DNA of 35,779 bases, from the NCBI GenBank assembly GCA_019694155.1, contig JAIBCN010000051.1, positions 1 to 35,779 of the forward strand, read 5' to 3'. Source of the DNA: Vicinamibacteria bacterium (GTDB taxonomy: Bacteria; Acidobacteriota; Vicinamibacteria; Fen-336; JAGNNV01). Shown one piece after another: positions 23,874-31,799 of this stretch (the stretch's first letter is position 1; each line of letters begins with the position of its first letter). Position numbers and translations under genes: made by a program. Under the pieces are notes generated by a model. It was not told where the DNA came from. It did no database searches and was given only the letters and a program-made list of their open reading frames with translations.

Positions 23874-25085
23874 ATGCCAAAGAAATCAGCCGCTTTGAAG
23901 TCCCGCGCTTCCGCTCCCGCGAAATCTGCGCCCCCGGCCGCGAAGGCCTCCACCGCCGCCAGGAGTGAGGTGGTCAAACCACTCGCCCCGGGAAAGACCT
24001 CGAAGGGCGCTCCCCCTCTCGACCGCGCCGAGGCGCGCCGGCTCTATCGGCAGATGCTTCTCATCCGGCGTTTCGAAGAGCGGGCCCAGCAGATCTACGT
24101 CGAAGGGAAAATCGGAGGCTTCCTCCACCTCTACATCGGCCAGGAAGCGATCGCCTGCGGGATCATGAGCCTCCTGCACAAGGATGACTACTTCATCGGC
24201 GCCTACCGCGATCACGGCTACAGCCTGGCCCGCGGCGCCGATCCGAAGCCGCTCATGGCCGAGCTCATGGGTCGGGCCACCGGAATCTCCCGTGGCAAGG
24301 GCGGATCGATGCACTTCTACGACATCCCGAACGGAAACTTCGGCGGCGATGGCATCGTCGGCGGCCACATCGTGGTGGCCGCGGGCATGGGCTACGCCAT
24401 CCGCCTCCGCGGCTCCGAGCAGTGCGTGGTCTGCTTCTTCGGCGACGGCGCCATCAACGAGGGCGCCTTCCACGAAGCTTTGAACGTCTCCTCCCTGTGG
24501 GACCTGCCCGTGGTGTTCGTGGTCGAGAACAACATGTACGGCATGGGCACCTCGGTCGAACGCGCCTCCGCGGTCACCGCTCTCCACGAGCGCGGCGCCG
24601 CGTACAACATGGTGCATCTCCCCTGCGACGGCATGGACATCGTCAAGGTGCGGGACACCTTCGCGGACGCCTTCGCCCGCGCGCGCAAGGAGAAGAAGCC
24701 CACCTTCGTCGAGGTCATCACCTACCGTTACCGCGGTCACTCCATGTCTGATCCCGGAAAGTACCGGAGCAAGGAAGAAGTCGAGAAGTGGCAGGAGAAG
24801 GACCCGATCGCCCGTCTCGGGATGTTCCTCCTCGATCACAAGTTCGCGACCGGCAAGGAACTCGAGGCCATCGACAAGGACGTCATGGTCGAGGTCGACG
24901 ACTGCATCAAGTTCTCTGAAGAAAGCCCCTGGCCCCCGGCCGAGTACATGTACGAAGACATCTACGTGAAGACCCCCACCCTCAACTGGCGCGCGGTCGA
25001 AAAGGACCCCGCCTGGGAGCGCTCGCTCCCCGACGACCGGGTGCCGGTCATCTATCCCCCTCACGTTTCGCAGGGGGTGAAGTAG
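23874..25085 (+). CDS. pdhA: Pyruvate dehydrogenase E1 component, alpha subunit
   Basis: 403 aa. With PdhB it decarboxylates pyruvate using thiamine diphosphate and passes the acetyl group to lipoyl-E2. The ThDP motif is GDGAINEG (about 190-197), ending ...VENN about 28 residues later. YRDHGY and the phosphorylation-loop region YRYRGHSMSDPGKYR are also conserved. A 45-residue Lys/Ala/Pro-rich extension precedes the core and is longer than usual; it may be a flexible tether. ATG 23874 is chosen over 23859 because the latter lies inside TATAAT. pdhB follows 2 bp after the stop. Confidence 0.93.
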   Translation: MPKKSAALKSRASAPAKSAPPAAKASTAARSEVVKPLAPGKTSKGAPPLDRAEARRLYRQMLLIRRFEERAQQIYVEGKIGGFLHLYIGQEAIACGIMSLLHKDDYFIGAYRDHGYSLARGADPKPLMAELMGRATGISRGKGGSMHFYDIPNGNFGGDGIVGGHIVVAAGMGYAIRLRGSEQCVVCFFGDGAINEGAFHEALNVSSLWDLPVVFVVENNMYGMGTSVERASAVTALHERGAAYNMVHLPCDGMDIVKVRDTFADAFARARKEKKPTFVEVITYRYRGHSMSDPGKYRSKEEVEKWQEKDPIARLGMFLLDHKFATGKELEAIDKDVMVEVDDCIKFSEESPWPPAEYMYEDIYVKTPTLNWRAVEKDPAWERSLPDDRVPVIYPPHVSQGVK

Positions 25086-25087
25086 CC

Positions 25088-26062
25088 ATGGCCATCCTGA
25101 CCATGCGTGAAGCCCTGAACCAGGCCATGCGCGAGGAGATGAAGCGCGATCCGAACGTCTTCCTCCTCGGCGAGGAAGTCGGCCACTACCAGGGCGCCTA
25201 CAAGATCACCTCCGGCCTCGTGCAGGAATTCGGCGACTGGCGCGTGCGCGACACGCCCATCGCGGAAGAAATGATCGCGGGCGTCGCGGTCGGCGCGGCC
25301 TGGGTGGGCATGCGGCCCATCGCGGAGATGATGACCTTCAACTTCTCGCTGCTCGCCCTCGACATGATGGTGAACCACGCGGCGAAGTACCGCTACATGT
25401 CGGGCGGCCAGATCCGGTGCCCCATGGTCATGCGCGGTCCGTCGGGCGCCGCCGCCCAGGTCGCCGCTCAGCACTCGCAGTCGCTCGAAAGCTACTTCGC
25501 CCACGTCCCCGGCCTGATCGTGATCATGCCGTCGACGCCGAAGGACGCGAAGGGACTGCTCAAGGCCGCGATCCGCGACGACAACCCCGTGGTGTTCATG
25601 GAGAACGAAGTCCTCTACAACATCAAGGGCGAGGTGCCGGACGAGGACTACGTCATTCCCATCGGCCTCTCCGAGGTCAAGCGCACCGGTCACCACGTCA
25701 CCATCGTGGCCTGGAGCCGGATGTGCTACCACTCGCTCCTCGCCGCCGAGATGCTCGCGAAGGAGGGCATCGAATGCGAAGTCGTCGACCCGCGCACCAT
25801 CCGTCCGCTCGATGAGGCGCCCATCTTCGACTCCGTGCGCAAGACCAACCACTGCGTGATCGTGGAAGAGGCCTGGCCGCAGGCGAGCGTCGGCGCGTAT
25901 ATCTCCGACCGCGTGCAGCGCGAGTGCTTCGACGACCTCGACGCTCCAGTCTTCCGCGTGAACGCTCCCGATGTGCCCATGCCCTATTCGAAGGTCCTCG
26001 AGAAGCTGTACGTGCCTCAGCCGGAGAAGATCGTCGAAGCGGTGAAGCAGGTTCTGGCGTAG
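25088..26062 (+). CDS. pdhB: Pyruvate dehydrogenase E1 component, beta subunit
   Basis: 324 aa, the usual length. It starts MAILTMREALNQAMREEM and has GEEVGHYQGAYKITSGL, then DTPIAEEMIAGVAVGAA and RPIAEMMTFNF, all E1-beta signatures. The C-terminal transketolase domain includes EVVDPRTIRPLD and VEEAWPQASVGAYI. It forms the alpha2beta2 E1 heterotetramer with PdhA. Branched-chain 2-oxoacid dehydrogenase E1-beta is similar, but the sequence style and context favour the pyruvate enzyme. GGGGGTGAAG precedes the ATG within a good distance, partly inside the pdhA end. Confidence 0.95.
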   Translation: MAILTMREALNQAMREEMKRDPNVFLLGEEVGHYQGAYKITSGLVQEFGDWRVRDTPIAEEMIAGVAVGAAWVGMRPIAEMMTFNFSLLALDMMVNHAAKYRYMSGGQIRCPMVMRGPSGAAAQVAAQHSQSLESYFAHVPGLIVIMPSTPKDAKGLLKAAIRDDNPVVFMENEVLYNIKGEVPDEDYVIPIGLSEVKRTGHHVTIVAWSRMCYHSLLAAEMLAKEGIECEVVDPRTIRPLDEAPIFDSVRKTNHCVIVEEAWPQASVGAYISDRVQRECFDDLDAPVFRVNAPDVPMPYSKVLEKLYVPQPEKIVEAVKQVLA

Positions 26063-26077
26063 CAAGGAAGAAGACAA

Positions 26078-27415
26078 ATGGCCACCAAAGTCGTCCTCGC
26101 CAAGCTCTCCCCCACCATGGAGGAGGGCCTCATCGTCAAGTGGAGCAAGAACGAAGGCGACACCATCAAGGTGGGAGATGTCCTGGCCGAGGTCGAAACC
26201 GACAAGGCGAACATGGAGATGGAGGCGCTCGCCGCGGGCGTGCTGCGCCGCATCTTCGTGAAAGCCGGCCAGAAGGCGCCCGTCGCCGGCCTGATCGCGG
26301 TGATCGCGGAGAAGGACGAGGACATCTCGGCATTCGAGGCGCAGGCGGAGAAGGAGCGGTCGGCGGCGAAGCCCGCGGCGGCTCCTCCCCCGCCCGCCGC
26401 ACCGCCCGCTCCGGCGCCACGACCGGCGGAGGCTCCGGCCCCGGCTCCCGCGGCCAAACCCGCACCCGTGGCCGCCCCGGCTCCGGTCGCACCCAGAGCA
26501 CCGGTTGTCCACGAAGGACGAGTCAAGGCTTCGCCTCTCGCGAAGAAGATCGCCGCGGAAAAGCACATCGCTCTCGAAGAGGTCCATGGCTCCGGTCCCG
26601 GCGGACGCATCGTCAAGCGTGACGTCGAATCCTTCAGCGCCCCGGCGCCCGCTCGCGCCGCTGCCTCCGCCTCTCCCGCGGCCTCAAGGCCCGTGCCTTC
26701 GGCTCAGGTGACGCCGGGGGTTTCGCAGACGATTCCGCTCTCGAGCATGCGGAAGACCATCGCGCGACGGCTGTCGGAGAGCATGTTCTCTTCGCCGCAC
26801 TTCTACGTCACCGTGGATGTGGACATGGATCGCGCCGTCGATCTCCGCGCCCAGCTCAAGGAAGCGGGCGAGAAGATCAGCGTCAACGACTTCGTGGTCC
26901 GCGCCTGCGCCCTGGCCCTGCGTACGGTGCCGCAGGTGAACGCCGCCTGGGCCCCCGCGGCGGACGGATCGCCTGAGGCCATCGTCCTCAACGGCGACGT
27001 CCACATGGGCATCGCGGTGGCGCTTCCCGACGGCCTGATCACGCCGGTCGTGCAGTTCGCCGACCAGAAGCCCATCACCGCGATCGCCGCGGAGATCCGG
27101 GATCTGGCCGACCGCGCGAAAGCCAGGAAGCTCAAACCCGAGGAATACACGGGCGCCACATTCACCATCTCGAACCTCGGGATGATGGACGTGCACGAGT
27201 TCACCGCGATCATCAACCCCCCGGGCTCAGCCATCCTCTCCGTGGGCAGCGTCCGCAAGGAAGCCGTGGTGGGCGCCAACGATCAGATCAAGGTCGGCCA
27301 CCGCATGAAGATCACTCTCGGTTCGGACCATCGCGTGATCGACGGGTCGGTGTCGGCCACGTTCCTCGCTGAAGTGAAGCGGCTGCTCCAGACCCCGGTG
27401 TTGCTGCTGATCTGA
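26078..27415 (+). CDS. pdhC: Dihydrolipoamide acetyltransferase (E2 of pyruvate dehydrogenase)
   Basis: 445 aa. One lipoyl domain (1-80) has the modified lysine K43 in ETDKANME. An Ala/Pro-rich swinging linker (about 97-145) is followed by a peripheral-subunit-binding domain (about 149-183, VKASPLAKKIA ... GSGPGGRIVKRDV) and, after a second linker, the acetyltransferase core (about 215-445) with the catalytic DHRVIDG (H418, D422). It transfers acetyl from lipoamide to CoA. There is a single lipoyl domain and no E3 gene here, so lipoamide dehydrogenase must be supplied elsewhere. AAGGAAG lies 9 nt before ATG. Confidence 0.95.
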   Translation: MATKVVLAKLSPTMEEGLIVKWSKNEGDTIKVGDVLAEVETDKANMEMEALAAGVLRRIFVKAGQKAPVAGLIAVIAEKDEDISAFEAQAEKERSAAKPAAAPPPPAAPPAPAPRPAEAPAPAPAAKPAPVAAPAPVAPRAPVVHEGRVKASPLAKKIAAEKHIALEEVHGSGPGGRIVKRDVESFSAPAPARAAASASPAASRPVPSAQVTPGVSQTIPLSSMRKTIARRLSESMFSSPHFYVTVDVDMDRAVDLRAQLKEAGEKISVNDFVVRACALALRTVPQVNAAWAPAADGSPEAIVLNGDVHMGIAVALPDGLITPVVQFADQKPITAIAAEIRDLADRAKARKLKPEEYTGATFTISNLGMMDVHEFTAIINPPGSAILSVGSVRKEAVVGANDQIKVGHRMKITLGSDHRVIDGSVSATFLAEVKRLLQTPVLLLI

Positions 27416-27428
27416 AGTCAGTCCTGCG

Positions 27429-27452
27429 AGAGCGTGCGGTCCCATACGCTCT
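27429..27452. terminator. Inverted repeat after the pdh operon
   Basis: AGAGCGT (27429-27435) and ACGCTCT (27446-27452) can form a 7-bp stem with a 10-nt loop, 14 bp after the pdhC stop. No T tract follows, so it is either a weak terminator or an operator upstream of the methyltransferase gene. Confidence 0.35.
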
Positions 27453-27471
27453 GGCCCTCCCGCCCTCGCGC

Positions 27472-27477
27472 TACAAT
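27472..27477 (+). promoter_or_regulatory. Candidate -10 element for the methyltransferase gene
   Basis: TACAAT ends 22 nt before the ATG. This gene has a strong GGAGG between, so it would be a normal leadered message. Confidence 0.45.
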
Positions 27478-27499
27478 ACCGCCGACATCGGAGGGCGGC

Positions 27500-28306
27500 A
27501 TGAACGCATCGGATCCTTTCGCGGAGCTCAAGAGGCGGCAGCGCGAGATGTGGGCGTCGTTCTCGCCCACGGCCATGTTCACCACACCGGTCGCGGGGCA
27601 GCTGGTGAAGTTTGCCGGCATCGTCCCGGGCGAAAGCGTTCTGGACGTCGGTACGGGAACCGGTGTGGTCGCGGTCACCGCGGCCCGAGCCGGGGCCAGG
27701 GTGAGCGGTCTCGACCTGACTCCGGAACTCCTCGAAGAGGCCCGGGAGAACGCGCGGATCGCGGGGACCGATGAGATCGTCTGGACCGAGGGTGACGCAG
27801 AGCATCTCCCCTACCCCGACGCGTCCTTCGACGTGGTGTTGAGCCAGTTCGGGCACATGTTCGCCCCGCGGCCCGACCTGGCCATCGCTCAGATGCGGCG
27901 CGTGCTCAAACCGGGCGGGCGCATCGCGCTCGCGACCTGGCCCCCGGAGCATTTCGTGGGCCGGATGTTCGCGTTCGTCGGGCGGCACTCACCGCCCCCG
28001 CCGCCCGGAGCGGCGCCGCCGCCGCAGTGGGGCAATCCCCACCTGATCACCGAACGCCTGGAGGCGCATTTCGAGGCGCCCTTCTTCGCGCGCGGGACCA
28101 TGAACTTCCCTGCCCTCAGCCTGGCCCACTATCGGATGTTCATGGAGCGGTCCGTGGGACCGATGCAGAAGCTCGTCCAGTCGCTCGCCGCCGACCCGGA
28201 AAAGCTCGCCGAGGTGCGCGCGGACTTCGACGCTCTCGCGCTGCCCTACTACGCGGAGAACGTCGTCCATCAGGACTACATCCTGACGCGCGCGCGGGCG
28301 CGCTAG
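27500..28306 (+). CDS. Class I SAM-dependent methyltransferase
   Basis: 268 aa. SAM-binding motif I is VLDVGTGTGVVA (about 48-59), motif II begins GLDLTPELLEEAREN, GDAEHLPYPDASFDVV is the post-II acidic segment, and RVLKPGGRIALATW is motif III. The pattern is that of UbiE/Methyltransf_11 small-molecule methyltransferases; the substrate is unknown. A Pro-rich loop (SPPPPPGAAPPP) interrupts the C-terminal half. GGAGG lies 6 nt upstream of ATG 27500, which decides the start. It is convergent with the SPFH gene. Confidence 0.88.
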   Translation: MNASDPFAELKRRQREMWASFSPTAMFTTPVAGQLVKFAGIVPGESVLDVGTGTGVVAVTAARAGARVSGLDLTPELLEEARENARIAGTDEIVWTEGDAEHLPYPDASFDVVLSQFGHMFAPRPDLAIAQMRRVLKPGGRIALATWPPEHFVGRMFAFVGRHSPPPPPGAAPPPQWGNPHLITERLEAHFEAPFFARGTMNFPALSLAHYRMFMERSVGPMQKLVQSLAADPEKLAEVRADFDALALPYYAENVVHQDYILTRARAR

Positions 28307-28329
28307 GAAGCTGGGCGCCGGCTCGCGGC

Positions 28330-29244
28330 TTACTGGATCTTCTTCACCGCGGCCATGGCGGTCGCGAGGGTTCCGGCCACGTCGCCGATGGTGGTGGGAA
28401 CCACCAGGGTCGTGCTGGTCTTGGCGATGTTGCCGAACTGGGCGATGTACTGCTCGGCCAGCCTGAGCTGAATGGCCTCGTAGCCTCCCGCCTGCTTCAC
28501 CGCATTGGCCACCGCCGCGATCGCTTCGGCCTGGGCATTGGCGACGGAACGGATCGCCGCGGCCTGACCCTCAGCCTCGTTGACCTGCTGCTGGCGCCGC
28601 GCTTCCGAGGCCTTGATGACCTGCTGCTTCTGACCTTCTGCGGTGTTGACGGCCGCGTCACGCTCGCCTTCCGAGGTGAGGATCACCGCGCGCTTCTCGC
28701 GCTCGGCGCGCATCTGCTTTTCCATGGCCGCGATGATGTCCGCGGGCGGCTTGATGTTCTTGATCTCGTAGCGCAGAACCTTGACGCCCCAGGCCTCGGA
28801 AGCCTTGTCGACCTCCTGCACGACCTGCTGGTTGATGTGCGCGCGCGCCTCGAAGGTGCGGTCGAGTTCGATCTGGCCGACCTCGGAGCGCAGCGTGGTC
28901 TGGGCGAGCTGGGAGATGGCGAAGAGGTAGTTGGAAATACCGTAGGAGGCTCGTTCGGGGTCGAGCACCTTCAGGTAGAGGATGCCGTCGACGCCCACCA
29001 TGACGTTGTCGCGCGTGATGCACTCCTGCTCGGGGATGTCGACCGCCTGCTCCTTGAGGGTGTGCCGGTAGCGGATGGTCTCGATGAAGGGCATCAGAAT
29101 GTGGAAGCCCGCGTCGAGCGTCTTGCTGTAGCGGCCCAGCTTCTCCACGATGAAGGCGCTCTGCTGCGGGACCACGATGGCCGTGCGCATGAACAGAATG
29201 AAGACAAAGACCACGAAAATCAGGACGACCCAACCACCACCCAT
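28330..29244 (-). CDS. Stomatin/slipin-like SPFH (band 7) protein
   Basis: 304 aa. One N-terminal membrane helix (about 5-20) is followed by the SPFH domain: VPQQSAFIVEKLGRY, LKEQAVDIPEQECITRDNV and the long segment RSEVGQIELDRTFEARA. A helical C-terminus is rich in Ala/Glu/Gln (AEGQKQQVIKASEARRQQ), typical of oligomerising coiled coil. These scaffold proteins organise membrane microdomains and often control proteases. The NfeD gene immediately upstream (9 bp gap, same strand) is the standard partner of this slipin type. AGGAG precedes the ATG by 7 nt. Confidence 0.93.
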   Translation of the reverse strand: MGGGWVVLIFVVFVFILFMRTAIVVPQQSAFIVEKLGRYSKTLDAGFHILMPFIETIRYRHTLKEQAVDIPEQECITRDNVMVGVDGILYLKVLDPERASYGISNYLFAISQLAQTTLRSEVGQIELDRTFEARAHINQQVVQEVDKASEAWGVKVLRYEIKNIKPPADIIAAMEKQMRAEREKRAVILTSEGERDAAVNTAEGQKQQVIKASEARRQQQVNEAEGQAAAIRSVANAQAEAIAAVANAVKQAGGYEAIQLRLAEQYIAQFGNIAKTSTTLVVPTTIGDVAGTLATAMAAVKKIQ

Positions 29245-29253
29245 AGTTCTCTC

Positions 29254-29679
29254 CTACTCTTTTTCTACCGTGAGACTCAAGCCATCGACCTTCGTCACTC
29301 GAAGGCGATCGCCCTTCAAGACGCTTCCGCTGCCGGAATACACCGCGCTCCAGGTCGTGCCGCGAAGCTCCACTTTGCCGCGCCCGTTCATGTCCAGGGT
29401 CTCCAGCGCGATCGCGGTCTGGCCCACGAGCTGGTCCACCTTCGGGGTGTTGGTCTCGAATTTCTTCCGCACCACCGGCCGCAGGGCCAGGATCAGGACC
29501 GTGCCCAATACGCCGAAAGTCAGCCACTGCGCGGGGCCTGATTCCAGGAGGCCCGCCCAGATCAGGACAGCCACCACAAAGGCGGCGACGCCGAAAAAGA
29601 AGGTAAAGAACCCTCCGGGCGTCAGCATCTCGAAGACGAGGAGGAGGAGGCCAAAGATCAGCCAGAAAGACCAGGACAT
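29254..29679 (-). CDS. NfeD-like membrane protein (short form)
   Basis: 141 aa. Hydrophobic helices at about 3-25 (FWLIFGLLLLVFEMLTPGGF) and 27-65 are followed by a C-terminal OB-fold (about 80-141) with VGQTAIALETLDMNGRGKV and VLKGDRLRVTKVDG. This is the short NfeD type that partners slipin/stomatin proteins, and it sits directly before the SPFH gene. The start at 29679 is where homologs begin (MSWSFWLIF). It has no Shine-Dalgarno sequence; TACTAT lies 15 nt upstream. Confidence 0.9.
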   Translation of the reverse strand: MSWSFWLIFGLLLLVFEMLTPGGFFTFFFGVAAFVVAVLIWAGLLESGPAQWLTFGVLGTVLILALRPVVRKKFETNTPKVDQLVGQTAIALETLDMNGRGKVELRGTTWSAVYSGSGSVLKGDRLRVTKVDGLSLTVEKE

Positions 29680-29694
29680 GCCGGACACGGGGGA

Positions 29695-29700
29695 ATAGTA
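29695..29700 (-). promoter_or_regulatory. Candidate -10 element for nfeD-SPFH
   Basis: TACTAT on the reverse strand ends 15 nt before the ATG at 29679. A T7 run lies upstream of it (29705-29711), just after the thiolase stop. Confidence 0.35.
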
Positions 29701-29717
29701 ATCGAAAAAAACCGGAG

Positions 29718-30902
29718 TCAGACGAGTTCGAAGGCGGCGGCGAGGCCCATGCCTCCGCTGACGCACAGGGTGGCGAGGCCGTAGCGAACCCGGCGTGTCG
29801 CCATTTCATGAACCAGCGTGACCACGATGCGGGCGCCGGTCGCCCCGATGGGATGCCCGAGCGCGATGGAGCCGCCATTCACGTTGAGCGTCGCGGGATC
29901 GAAGTGCAGCTCCCGGTCGCAGGCGAGCACCTGGGCGGCGAAGGCCTCGTTGGCCTCGACGAGGCCGAAGTCGTGGAGCTTCATGCCCAGACGGCCGAGG
30001 AGCGTTCGCGTGGCCGGCACCACGCCGATGCCCATGATCTTCGGATCGACGCCCGCCGCCGCCACGCCCAGGATCCGCGCCATGGGCCTCGCCTTGAGGT
30101 CCTTGAGCTTCGCTTCCGAGCAGACGAGCATCGCCGCCGCGCCATCGGTGATGCCGGAGGAATTGCCCGCCGTCACCGTGCCTCCCGCCTTCTTGAAGAC
30201 CGGTCCCAGCTTGCGCAGGGCCTCGATGGTGGTGTCGGCCCGCGGGTGCTCGTCCTTAGCGACCACGGCCGCGGCCTTGCCCTGCCGAACCTCCACGGAG
30301 ACGAGCTGCGAATCGAATCGCCCCTCTTCCTGGGCGGCGGCGGCGCGCTGCTGCGAGCGAAGCGCGAACTCGTCCTGTTCTTCGCGAGAGATGGAGTGGA
30401 TTTCGGCGAGCCGCTCCGCCGTCTCGCCCATGAGCATCCCGGCGATGGGGCAGGCAAAGCCGTCCTTGTACATGCCGTCCGTGACTTCCTGCGCTCCCAT
30501 CTTCTGTCCCCAGCGCGCGCCCATCAGCATGTAGGGGACGCGGCTCATCGACTCCGTGCCCCCCGCGACGACGGCCTCCGCCTCCCCGTCCCGCACCGCG
30601 CGGAAGGCGAGATCGATGGCCCGAAGGCCGCTGCCGCAGGCCATGTTCACGGTCATGGCCGGGACCGCTTCTCCAAGACCGGCGCGGAACGAGATCTGGC
30701 GCGCCACGTTGGGACCGCCGCCGGCCTGGCGGGCGCAGCCCATCAGGGTCTCCGCGACCGATGCGGGGTCGACGCCGCTGCGGTCGACCACCGCCTTCAC
30801 CACTTCCACGCCAAGGTCGGCGGCGGAGAGGGAGGACAGCCCTCCGCCGAACCGCCCGATGGGAGTTCGCACCGCGGAAACCAGATAGACGGGCATGGAC
30901 AT
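29718..30902 (-). CDS. Acetyl-CoA acetyltransferase (thiolase)
   Basis: 394 aa from ATG 30902. Thiolase II layout: the nucleophile C89 in NMACGSGL, then NEAFAAQ, the catalytic H350 in GGSIALGHPIGATG, and C380 in LCVSGGMG. It condenses two acetyl-CoA or cleaves 3-ketoacyl-CoA; direction and chain length are not readable. The start is decided by GGAGGA about 10 nt upstream, rather than a TTG at 30911 which is too close to it. It lies downstream of the SAM hydroxide adenosyltransferase on the same strand, with its own likely -10 (TAGAAC, 30928-30923). Confidence 0.94.
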   Translation of the reverse strand: MSMPVYLVSAVRTPIGRFGGGLSSLSAADLGVEVVKAVVDRSGVDPASVAETLMGCARQAGGGPNVARQISFRAGLGEAVPAMTVNMACGSGLRAIDLAFRAVRDGEAEAVVAGGTESMSRVPYMLMGARWGQKMGAQEVTDGMYKDGFACPIAGMLMGETAERLAEIHSISREEQDEFALRSQQRAAAAQEEGRFDSQLVSVEVRQGKAAAVVAKDEHPRADTTIEALRKLGPVFKKAGGTVTAGNSSGITDGAAAMLVCSEAKLKDLKARPMARILGVAAAGVDPKIMGIGVVPATRTLLGRLGMKLHDFGLVEANEAFAAQVLACDRELHFDPATLNVNGGSIALGHPIGATGARIVVTLVHEMATRRVRYGLATLCVSGGMGLAAAFELV

Positions 30903-30922
30903 TCCGAGCAATTCCTCCGGAG

Positions 30923-30928
30923 GTTCTA
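30923..30928 (-). promoter_or_regulatory. Candidate -10 element for the thiolase gene
   Basis: TAGAAC on the reverse strand ends 20 nt before the ATG. The GGAGGA ribosome-binding site lies between and is part of a 10-bp palindrome, CCTCCGGAGG (30914-30923). Confidence 0.3.
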
Positions 30929-30937
30929 AACGCGGGA

Positions 30938-30951
30938 GGGCGAAAGCGCCC
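30938..30951. terminator. Small hairpin after the SAM hydroxide adenosyltransferase gene
   Basis: GGGCG and CGCCC flank a 4-base loop, 6 bp past the stop of the reverse-strand gene ending at 30958. The stem is short and there is no T tract, so termination is only possible. Confidence 0.25.
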
Positions 30952-30957
30952 CCAAGG

Positions 30958-31773
30958 TCACATCTCTTTCGAGAGCCGCTTCAACTTGACCGACGAGCCG
31001 ATCGTGGCGTCGAAGCGCTTCGCCGCGGACCCGCGGTTCACCGCCACCTCAATGCGTCCGGCCGAGCCCAGGTAGACGCACGCGTCGTCCTCGGGCACAT
31101 CGCCGAAAGTGGTCACCACGGGCACGATCACCCGGTTCACGTCGCCCACCATCTCGGTGAGATCGCCGTTGGCTCCGTGAATGAAGGTCTGCCACTCCGC
31201 CCCGCCGATGGAGGAAACGAGATTGCCGTAGGTATCGATGTAGATCACCTGGCCTTCGATCTCGTCGTCTCCGACGAGGCGCGGCTTCGGGAACTCGAAA
31301 CGGAAGGCATCGTCGATGGCCGGCCCCACCTCGTCGAAGGAGGTCCCCCGGACGAGAGCGCCCGCCACCGGACCGAAGATGTCCCGACCGTGAAAGGTGG
31401 AGGAGACGTTCGAGCGGAAGAGGCCCGCGTTGGTGAGGTGCCGGATCTCGGCCTCCGGGTGATCGAGGAGGATCAGGCTGAAGATGCCGTTGTCGGGTCC
31501 CACGAAGAAGTAGCCGCCCGCGCGGATGGCGATGCGGCGCTGGGCGGTGCCGACGCCCGGATCGACCACGGCGACGAAGGCGGTGCCCGCCGGAAACACA
31601 GGCACGGTCGCGCGCAGGATGAAAGCCGCTTCGCGGACGCCGTGGGACGGGATCTCGTGGGAGATATCGACCACGGTCGCCTCGGGACAGGCGGCGAGGA
31701 CGGAACCCCGCAGCGAGCCCGCGTACTGGTCCCTCGTTCCGTAGTCCGTGAGAAGCGCGACGATCTTCGGCAT
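30958..31773 (-). CDS. SAM hydroxide adenosyltransferase / SAM hydrolase (DUF62)
   Basis: 271 aa. The protein starts KIVALLTDYGTRDQYAG; TDYG with the following acidic residue is the nucleoside-binding signature. VDISHEIP, VVDPGVGT and GPDNGIFS follow. Family members use water to split S-adenosylmethionine into adenosine and methionine; the fluorinase and chlorinase are close relatives but carry an extra loop. I see no clear halide-pocket insertion, so the hydrolase is favoured. It is divergent from pncB across 55 bp that contain TAGAAT 12 nt before its ATG and no Shine-Dalgarno sequence. Confidence 0.93.
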   Translation of the reverse strand: MPKIVALLTDYGTRDQYAGSLRGSVLAACPEATVVDISHEIPSHGVREAAFILRATVPVFPAGTAFVAVVDPGVGTAQRRIAIRAGGYFFVGPDNGIFSLILLDHPEAEIRHLTNAGLFRSNVSSTFHGRDIFGPVAGALVRGTSFDEVGPAIDDAFRFEFPKPRLVGDDEIEGQVIYIDTYGNLVSSIGGAEWQTFIHGANGDLTEMVGDVNRVIVPVVTTFGDVPEDDACVYLGSAGRIEVAVNRGSAAKRFDATIGSSVKLKRLSKEM

Positions 31774-31785
31774 GGTCTGATAGGG

Positions 31786-31791
31786 ATTCTA
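31786..31791 (-). promoter_or_regulatory. Candidate -10 element for the SAM hydroxide adenosyltransferase gene
   Basis: TAGAAT on the reverse strand ends 12 nt before the ATG at 31773. No Shine-Dalgarno sequence lies between. It overlaps a palindrome shared with the divergent pncB promoter. Confidence 0.45.
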
Positions 31792-31797
31792 GCTAGA
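31788..31797. promoter_or_regulatory. 10-bp palindrome overlapping two divergent -10 hexamers
   Basis: TCTAGCTAGA is its own reverse complement. The reverse-strand TAGAAT and forward-strand TAGACT both overlap it, so two back-to-back promoters share this site and could exclude each other. Confidence 0.4.
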
Positions 31798-31799
31798 CT
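31794..31799 (+). promoter_or_regulatory. Candidate -10 element for pncB
   Basis: TAGACT ends 29 nt before the pncB ATG. The gene has AAGGA 8 nt before the start, so this would be a normal leadered message. Confidence 0.4.

Noticed and set aside
23886..26587. Long reverse-strand open frames across pdhA, pdhB and the start of pdhC
   Set aside because: The forward strand carries unmistakable pyruvate dehydrogenase genes; the reverse frames are compositional shadows.
29700..29720. Intrinsic terminator after the thiolase gene (T7 run)
   Set aside because: A T run is present, but no stable GC stem precedes it at the right distance.
30958..31773. Fluorinase or chlorinase
   Set aside because: The SAM-binding motifs are shared by the whole DUF62 family, and I see no extra halide-pocket loop. 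The hydrolase is the safer call.
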